NCBI GenBank assembly: GCA_913778505.1
Contig: CAJYWD010000029.1
Span: forward strand, 1-64,000
Length of the DNA stretch: 64,000 bases
DNA from: an uncultured Chryseobacterium sp.
Lineage (GTDB): Bacteria > Bacteroidota > Bacteroidia > Flavobacteriales > Weeksellaceae
Direction: 5' to 3'
In this document: positions 58,680 to 64,000 of the stretch, in pieces
Position numbering within the stretch: position 1 is the stretch's first letter
Layout: each line of letters opens with the position of its first letter
Translations under genes and position numbers: made by a program
The notes under the pieces: generated by a model
What the model was told of the DNA's origin: nothing
What the model saw: the letters and a program-made list of their open reading frames with translations, nothing else
Database searches by the model: none

Positions 58680-59081
58680 CTGATAACGCTGTCGCCTAGT
58701 TTTAACTCGAAATTATGTTAAATTTCTTTAACATTTTACGTTGAAAATTATTTAAAATATTGATAATCAATATTTAAATAATTATCTAATTTGTAAATTA
58801 TTTCTATAAGTTTATCTAAGTGTTAAAAACTTTAACATTTAGTTTATCTCAATGTCATGCTATCACCTTCTGACAAGTCAATTACGAAATTCGAAAAAAA
58901 TGTCGATATTTTAATTTTAACAAAAAAAATATGGTTTAAGTTGTAAATTATCCTTAAATGAATGATAATCAATACTATAATTCAAATTATTGTAATGTTA
59001 AAATTGTTAAAATTTAAGACATGATATTTAATTAAGTTGAAGTAAGCTGAATTTTTAAATTTCTAATTTTGCTAATCCAAT
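58680..59081. other. Very AT-rich intergenic region with dyads
   Basis: No gene is visible. Two similar palindromes occur: TGTTAAA-TTTC-TTTAACA (58716-58733, extended by one pair on each side) and TGTTAAA-AAC-TTTAACA (58821-58837). A 12-mer TGATAATCAATA occurs at 58761-58772 and 58963-58974. They could be operators for the operon reading away at 58609, though they lie more than 100 bp upstream of its promoter. Confidence 0.5.
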
Positions 59082-59112
59082 AAAAAAACTCCTCAAAAAT
59101 ATTGAGGAGTTT
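59082..59112 (-). terminator. Terminator of the acyltransferase gene at 59135
   Basis: ACTCCTCAA (59089-59097) pairs perfectly with TTGAGGAGT (59102-59110). On the minus strand a T-run follows. Confidence 0.9.
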
Positions 59113-59134
59113 CTAATGAAATTTGAATTTTTTA

Positions 59135-60406
59135 TCAAATTGGTTTGAATTCAAGATTTTGCTCTTTCAGAAGTCTTGCTTCAGCCTCTTTGTAGTAGCC
59201 GCTGGAGAGTTTGTTATAAATGGATTCGAATGCGGCAAGGGTCTCATCAATTTCAGCATCGGTGTGTGAGGCTGTCGGAATTAATCGTAAAAGAATCATA
59301 CCCTTAGGAATAACCGGATAAACGACCACAGAAGTGAAAATTCCGTAATCTTCTCTCAATTCCTTAACCAATAAAGTCGCTTCCACTGGTGTTCCCTGGA
59401 TGAAAACCGGCGTTACACAAGTGTTGGTGTCGCCAAGGTTATAACCGATTTTTTTCAGTCCACCCTGTAGTTTTTCAACATTCTCCCAAAGTTTGGCCTT
59501 GATTTCCGGTCTTGTTCTCAATAGTTCCAATCTTTTCAAACCTCCGATTACCATTGGCATGGTCAAAGACTTTGCAAAGATCTGGGACCTTAGGTTGAAT
59601 TTTAGATAACGGATGATTTCTCTATCTCCGGCCAAGAAAGCACCGAAACCGGCCATAGATTTAGCAAACGTAGAGAAATAAACATCAATCTGGTCCTGGC
59701 AACCTTGCTCTTCACCAGCTCCGGCACCAGTTGCTCCCAATGTCCCGAATCCGTGCGCATCGTCTACCAGGATTCTGAATTTATATTTGTCTTTAAGAGC
59801 GCAGATTTCTTTAAGTTTACCCTGTTGTCCTCTCATCCCGAAAACGCCTTCAGTAATTACCAAAATTCCGCCGCCTGTCTCTTCAGTCACTTTTTGAGCT
59901 CTGATCAAGTTTTTTTCAAAACTTTCGATATCATTATGTTTATAGGTAAATCGTTTTCCGGCGTGCAGTCTCACACCATCCACGATACAAGCGTGAGAAT
60001 CTACATCGTAAACAATCACATCATTTCTTGAAACCAAAGCGTCTATGCAAGAAACCATGCCCTGGTAACCAAAATTAAGCAAATAAGCAGATTCCTTCTG
60101 AACGAACTCTGCTAATTCTTTTTCCAGTTGCTGATGCTGTTCAGTCTCGCCGGACATTGCTCTGGCGCCCATCGGATAAAACATGCCGTACTCCGCAGCA
60201 GCCTTGGCATCAGCTTCCAGCACTTCAGGATGGTTGCACAATCCCAAATAGTCATTAGCACTCCAAAAGATAACTTCTTTTCCCTGGAACTTCATTCTCG
60301 GGCCAATCGGTCCTTCTAATCTTGGGAAAATATAATAGCCTTCACCATAATCTGCAAACTGACCCAGAGGTCCGGGATTTTGTTTTATTCTTTCAAAAAT
60401 GTCCAT
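59135..60406 (-). CDS. PLP-dependent alpha-oxoamine synthase, probable cysteate fatty acyltransferase
   Basis: 423 residues of the KBL/serine palmitoyltransferase family, which joins an amino acid to an acyl thioester with loss of CO2. Visible: FWSANDYLGLCNHPEVLEA, GARAMSGETEQHQQLE, the PLP-stacking His in DVDSHACIVDG, the ILVDDAHGFGTLG Asp/His motif and the Schiff-base Lys in YFSTFAKSMAGFG. The next gene upstream encodes a cysteine-synthase-like enzyme. That pairing points to sulfonolipid (capnine) synthesis: cysteate made upstream is acylated here. A serine palmitoyltransferase is the alternative. A terminator separates it from the upstream gene. Confidence 0.85.
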   Translation of the reverse strand: MDIFERIKQNPGPLGQFADYGEGYYIFPRLEGPIGPRMKFQGKEVIFWSANDYLGLCNHPEVLEADAKAAAEYGMFYPMGARAMSGETEQHQQLEKELAEFVQKESAYLLNFGYQGMVSCIDALVSRNDVIVYDVDSHACIVDGVRLHAGKRFTYKHNDIESFEKNLIRAQKVTEETGGGILVITEGVFGMRGQQGKLKEICALKDKYKFRILVDDAHGFGTLGATGAGAGEEQGCQDQIDVYFSTFAKSMAGFGAFLAGDREIIRYLKFNLRSQIFAKSLTMPMVIGGLKRLELLRTRPEIKAKLWENVEKLQGGLKKIGYNLGDTNTCVTPVFIQGTPVEATLLVKELREDYGIFTSVVVYPVIPKGMILLRLIPTASHTDAEIDETLAAFESIYNKLSSGYYKEAEARLLKEQNLEFKPI

Positions 60407-60433
60407 TTTTTTAACTGATATTTTTTGATTTAT

Positions 60434-60461
60434 TAAAAAAACCTTTTGTATTTACAAAAGG
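60434..60461 (-). terminator. Terminator or attenuator between the two PLP-enzyme genes
   Basis: CCTTTTGTA (60442-60450) pairs with TACAAAAGG (60453-60461). On the minus strand a T-run follows (60441-60434). It lies between the stop of the 60485 gene and the start of the acyltransferase, so read-through would be partial. Confidence 0.75.
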
Positions 60462-60484
60462 CTTATAAATATTAAGATAAAAAT

Positions 60485-61522
60485 TTATTCAATGATTTCT
60501 GTTTTGAAAACTTCGTCGTAGTTATGGAAACAGTTGTTGATGAAGCCTTGCTCTTCCATCCATTTGTCGCTGTACACTTTTGTAATATACCTGGAGCCGT
60601 GATCGGGATAAATTAAAACTACCAAATCGTCGGCTTTGAATTCATGAGAATTAGCATATTGTATCAAGGCCTGAGTAACGGCGCCTGTGGTATAGCCGCC
60701 CATAATGGCTTCCTTCAATGCGATTTCGCGGGTTCTGTAAGCAGACATCTCGTCATTCACTCTTACATATTCATCGATGGTGTCAAATAGAAGTGCGCCC
60801 GGAATTAGATTTTTTCCAAGTCCTTCGATCTGATATGGGTGGATTTCGGTTTTGTTGATTTTTCCTGTTTCATGGAAGGTTTTCAGAATAGATCCGTCTG
60901 CATCTACACCGATGATCTTGATGTCAGGATTTTGTTCTTTCAGATATTTTGCTGAGCCGGAAAGTGTGCCACCAGTTCCTGTGCATGCGAACAGATGTGT
61001 AATTTTTCCTTCTGTCTGTTTCCAGATTTCGGGACCTGTAGTCTGATAATGCGCATCGATATTCAGCGCATTAAAATATTGGTTGATGTACACGGAATTA
61101 GGTGTCTCACGTGCAATTCGCTTGGCCACTTCATAGTAAGATCTGGGATCGTCTGCCGGCACGGATGCAGGACAAACATACACCGTGGCGCCCAGTGCCT
61201 TAAGGTAGGCTATTTTTTCAGCTTTTGTTTTATCACTTACAGCCAGGATGCATTTATAACCTTTCACGATGCATACCATCGCAATGGAAAATCCTGTGTT
61301 GCCAGATGTGGTTTCTACAATCACAGAATCCGGCTTCAGGATGCCCTGCTTTTCTGCATTTTCTATGATGTGCAGTGCAATTCTGTCTTTCGTAGAATGT
61401 CCCGGATTATAAGACTCCAGCTTAGCATATACTGTCGCAGGAATGTCCTTTGTTACTTGGTTTAGCCTGACTAACGGTGAGTTGCCAATCAAACCAAGAA
61501 TATTATCGTGTACATTCGTCAT
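60485..61522 (-). CDS. PLP-dependent cysteine-synthase-like enzyme, probable cysteate synthase
   Basis: 345 residues of the fold-type II beta family. IGNSPLVRLNQVT and YNPGHSTKDRIALHI (PLP Lys) open the domain, ETTSGNTGFSIAMVCIVKGY is the substrate loop, and CTGTGGTLSGSAKYLKEQNP is the phosphate-binding glycine loop. It lacks the haem or CBS extensions of cystathionine beta-synthase. By position next to the oxoamine synthase, the likely product is cysteate from a serine derivative and sulfite; plain cysteine synthase or cystathionine beta-synthase activity cannot be excluded from sequence alone. A candidate -7 box lies upstream at 61555-61562. Confidence 0.85.
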   Translation of the reverse strand: MTNVHDNILGLIGNSPLVRLNQVTKDIPATVYAKLESYNPGHSTKDRIALHIIENAEKQGILKPDSVIVETTSGNTGFSIAMVCIVKGYKCILAVSDKTKAEKIAYLKALGATVYVCPASVPADDPRSYYEVAKRIARETPNSVYINQYFNALNIDAHYQTTGPEIWKQTEGKITHLFACTGTGGTLSGSAKYLKEQNPDIKIIGVDADGSILKTFHETGKINKTEIHPYQIEGLGKNLIPGALLFDTIDEYVRVNDEMSAYRTREIALKEAIMGGYTTGAVTQALIQYANSHEFKADDLVVLIYPDHGSRYITKVYSDKWMEEQGFINNCFHNYDEVFKTEIIE

Positions 61523-61554
61523 TTTATAATCATTTTTCTCTCAAAAACTGTCTG

Positions 61555-61562
61555 CAAAAATA
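61555..61562 (-). promoter_or_regulatory. -7 box (TATTTTTG) of the cysteate-synthase-like gene
   Basis: The minus strand reads TATTTTTG about 32 bases before the ATG at 61522. The nearest upstream TTG is only 12 bp away, so the -33 element is unclear. Confidence 0.45.
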
Positions 61563-61740
61563 AAAAAAAAATTGCAATGTTTTTACTTTTGGGCGCCGAA
61601 TCTGATTTTGAGATTAAATTTCCTGTTAATAATTCAATCGATTTCCTGCTATTTTCAAAATATATACCACACTTAATTTATGTTAAAAGCATCATTAAAT
61701 GAATGAAAAACGTTAATTTCGCCGATATTTCATTTTCCTT

Positions 61741-64000
61741 ATGAAGAATTGGACTTTCAAACAGTGGAACACCATCTTGGGATGGGTTGTTTTCGTTATT
61801 GCCCTTATCACTTATCTATCGACCATAGAGCCCAACTTCAGTTTCTGGGACTGCGGAGAGTATATTTCCTCGGCGGTGAAACTGGAAGTGACGCACGCAC
61901 CTGGTGCTGCTTTGTTTCAGCTGGTGGGCGCTGTAGTGGCATTGTTCGCATTTGGAGATGGTCAGCACTATTCCCTGGTGATTAATGCGATGTCTGCATT
62001 GTTCAGCGCATTTACGATCTTATTTTTGTTCTGGACCATCACACATCTTGTCCGTAGGTTGCTCAATAAGGAATTCGAAAATATCACGGTGGGTGAAGAA
62101 ATAGCGGCATTTTTCGCCGGTGGAGTCGGAGCGCTGTGTTTCACGTTTTCGGATACATTCTGGTTTTCTGCGGTAGAAGGAGAGGTTTATGCCATGGCCA
62201 GTATGTTCATTGCGCTGATTGTCTGGCTCATCACCAAGTGGGAAAATGAATATCTGGAAAGCGATAATGAACGGTGGATCATTTTGTTATTCTTCGTTAT
62301 TGGTCTTTCTGTGGGTGTGCACATGATGTGTATGCTGGCACTTCCTGCGGTATGTCTGATTTATTATACCAGAAAATACACGTTCACGTGGAAATCTTTT
62401 CTTTGGGCCAATGCGATTACGTTAGTGATTCTTGCGATTGTCTTTAAGTTTATTTTCCCGTTGGTCATGTGGTTTTTCTTCAAATGTGAATTGATTTTTG
62501 TCAATGGCATCGGGCTGCCGTTCCATTCAGGAACCATCATCGCATTTGTCCTGTTTACCACATTGTGCTATCTGTTCATTACTTACACCAGAAAAACGGG
62601 CAAGTCCCTTTATCAGTCCATTGCGCTGTCTGTGGTTTATATGATTATAGGGTTTTCCTGCTGGCTTGTAATTCCTATCCGTGCCAATGCCAATCCGCCA
62701 ATGAATCTTAACGATCCGGACAATGCCATTGGTATGCTGGATTACTATAACCGTGAGCAATATGGCGACTGGCCAACGTTCTACGGACAGAATTATACCG
62801 CTTACCTGGACCCGAACGGCATCGAAAAAAATGAAGATGGCAGCTATAAAACGGTAAAAACAGGAGACACTTACGAGCGCGATCCGCAGACAGGTAGATA
62901 CCGCGTGGTGGGTGAAAAGTTCAATTATGTTTACAGTAAAGAGCATGTTGGGTTTTTCCCAAGAATGTTCAGCGAAGATAAGTCAGTGATGCCCAATTAC
63001 ATTTCTATGTACGGCGCACCGGATTTTACTTTTAATTATGGCAATGAGCAGGTCTCGGAAAGTCCGGAAGCCAAGCAGTTCTTCGACGAACTCCGCCAGA
63101 AATACGAGAACGGAACCATCAAGATGGATGATTACCTGAAGGCCAAGCAGTTCGGAATTATCAATGTGCAGAAGCCTACGCTGGCGCAGAATCTGGATTA
63201 CTTTATCACCTTTCAGAACTATTTCTACTTTGCACGATACCTTCTGTGGAACTATTCTGGAAGGCAGAATGACCTGGAAGGACACATGGAAAATACCAAT
63301 GGTAACTTCATTACCGGGATTCCGTTCATCGACAATAATCTATGGGGCGATCAGAATGCAATGCCGTCCAAGTTTCAGAATACCAGCAGGGTTAAGTTTT
63401 TCCTGCTTCCGCTGATTCTAGGCCTTATAGGCTTCTTTTTCCAGTTGAACAGAGATTTTGGAAGGTTTTACGCAATATTATCACTTTTTATTCTGACCAG
63501 TGTCGGGATTGTATTTTACACCGGCGTGAAGCCATTCGAGCCGCGCGAGCGGGATTATGCAATGGTAGGCTCCTTTTACGCATTTGCCATTTGGATCGGT
63601 CTGGGTGTGGCGGCCATCTACTGGCTGCTTCAGAAAAAGGTGAAAACCAAATCGGTGCAGATTGTCACAGGGGTGATTTTGCTGGCAATTCCTTTGATGA
63701 TGGGCTTTCAGAATTACAATGTGCATGACAGAAGCGGGCGCTACACGGCTTACGACTATGCGTACTCCAGCCTCAAATCTCTTCCGAAAGACGGCATTAT
63801 GTTCGTGTACGGAGATAACGATACTTATCCGGTGTGGGCCATTCAGGAGACGGAGGAATTCCGCTCGGATGTGAAGGTGGTCAACTTTACATTATTATCT
63901 ACACCTTGGAATATAGACCAGGTGAAGAGAAGAACCTACAATTCGATGCCGGTACCTTCCACCTTAACCCACGAGGATTACCGCGAAGGTTCCAATGATC
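61741..64000 (+). CDS. DUF2723 membrane glycosyltransferase (3' end outside window)
   Basis: Open from the ATG at 61741 to the window edge (753 codons seen). Polytopic membrane protein of the DUF2723 family, related to dolichyl-phosphate-mannose protein mannosyltransferases. The start WVVFVIALITYLSTIEPNFS is followed by FWDCGEYISSAVKLEVTHAP, the conserved acidic motif after the first helix, then FSDTFWFSAVEGEVYAMAS and at least eight further hydrophobic segments. A soluble part begins near residue 670 (GIMFVYGDNDTYPVWAIQET). It is probably involved in protein O-glycosylation, which is known in Bacteroidetes; substrate not provable here. Confidence 0.92.
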   Translation, partial: MKNWTFKQWNTILGWVVFVIALITYLSTIEPNFSFWDCGEYISSAVKLEVTHAPGAALFQLVGAVVALFAFGDGQHYSLVINAMSALFSAFTILFLFWTITHLVRRLLNKEFENITVGEEIAAFFAGGVGALCFTFSDTFWFSAVEGEVYAMASMFIALIVWLITKWENEYLESDNERWIILLFFVIGLSVGVHMMCMLALPAVCLIYYTRKYTFTWKSFLWANAITLVILAIVFKFIFPLVMWFFFKCELIFVNGIGLPFHSGTIIAFVLFTTLCYLFITYTRKTGKSLYQSIALSVVYMIIGFSCWLVIPIRANANPPMNLNDPDNAIGMLDYYNREQYGDWPTFYGQNYTAYLDPNGIEKNEDGSYKTVKTGDTYERDPQTGRYRVVGEKFNYVYSKEHVGFFPRMFSEDKSVMPNYISMYGAPDFTFNYGNEQVSESPEAKQFFDELRQKYENGTIKMDDYLKAKQFGIINVQKPTLAQNLDYFITFQNYFYFARYLLWNYSGRQNDLEGHMENTNGNFITGIPFIDNNLWGDQNAMPSKFQNTSRVKFFLLPLILGLIGFFFQLNRDFGRFYAILSLFILTSVGIVFYTGVKPFEPRERDYAMVGSFYAFAIWIGLGVAAIYWLLQKKVKTKSVQIVTGVILLAIPLMMGFQNYNVHDRSGRYTAYDYAYSSLKSLPKDGIMFVYGDNDTYPVWAIQETEEFRSDVKVVNFTLLSTPWNIDQVKRRTYNSMPVPSTLTHEDYREGSND

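Overview
The window reads as chromosome of a flavobacterium of the family Weeksellaceae (Chryseobacterium/Epilithonimonas type). The sequence evidence is: several secreted proteins ending in type IX secretion (T9SS, type A) sorting domains; promoters of the Bacteroidetes form (TTG, 18-20 bp, TAnnTTTG); start codons with little or no Shine-Dalgarno sequence; a eukaryote-type fused UMP synthase; and neighbouring genes for a probable sulfonolipid pathway. Nearly all of it is housekeeping and envelope genes. I saw no prophage, insertion sequence, CRISPR array, tRNA or rRNA.

Layout. 0-4.4 kb: peptidoglycan hydrolase, hemL, then a small accessory island with an AT-rich DUF4145 gene, a GC-rich array of about 10.6-bp units and a small helical protein of unknown function. 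4.7-9 kb: NamA-type ene-reductase and a three-gene unit (AraC-type TPR sensor, TPR membrane protein, DUF1569). 9.2-15.2 kb: T9SS-exported HAF/GEVED protein, pyrG and yidC. 15.3-20.5 kb: trmH and rsmE (convergent), an S23-type four-helix-bundle gene bracketed by inverted 8-bp arrays, a DUF808 membrane protein, a 21-bp tandem repeat, two unknown genes and tsaD. 20.6-31 kb: tamB, an Lrp regulator, a LuxR-type TPR sensor, an AcpH-like phosphodiesterase with a 55-codon membrane protein, radA and a SlyD-like isomerase. 31-41 kb: thermolysin-like M4 protease, pepD, ahcY, a decayed T9SS protein, a NodB-like protein, threonine dehydrogenase and a sulfurtransferase. 41-50.7 kb: large outer-membrane barrel, two small T9SS cargo proteins, an M1-like pseudopeptidase fused to a barrel, and UMP synthase. 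50.8-58.6 kb: Tag, a serine hydrolase with a PhyH protein, and an envelope O-acetylation cluster (two SGNH hydrolases and an MBOAT) beside a glucosaminidase. 59-61.5 kb: probable sulfonolipid genes. 61.7 kb to the end: a DUF2723 glycosyltransferase cut by the window edge.

The most unusual content lies between genes. Degenerate short-period arrays hold their register over many units: 7 bp (1324-1372, 13238-13265 and inside rsmE), 8 bp (16711-16830, 17229-17364, 35565-35588, 40755-40858 and 40995-41050, twice as inverted pairs), exactly 21 bp (18402-18620) and a non-integer 10-12 bp (3566-3820). The last averages one unit per DNA helical turn, sits between a DUF4145 gene and a small protein gene, and is my main candidate for something undescribed.
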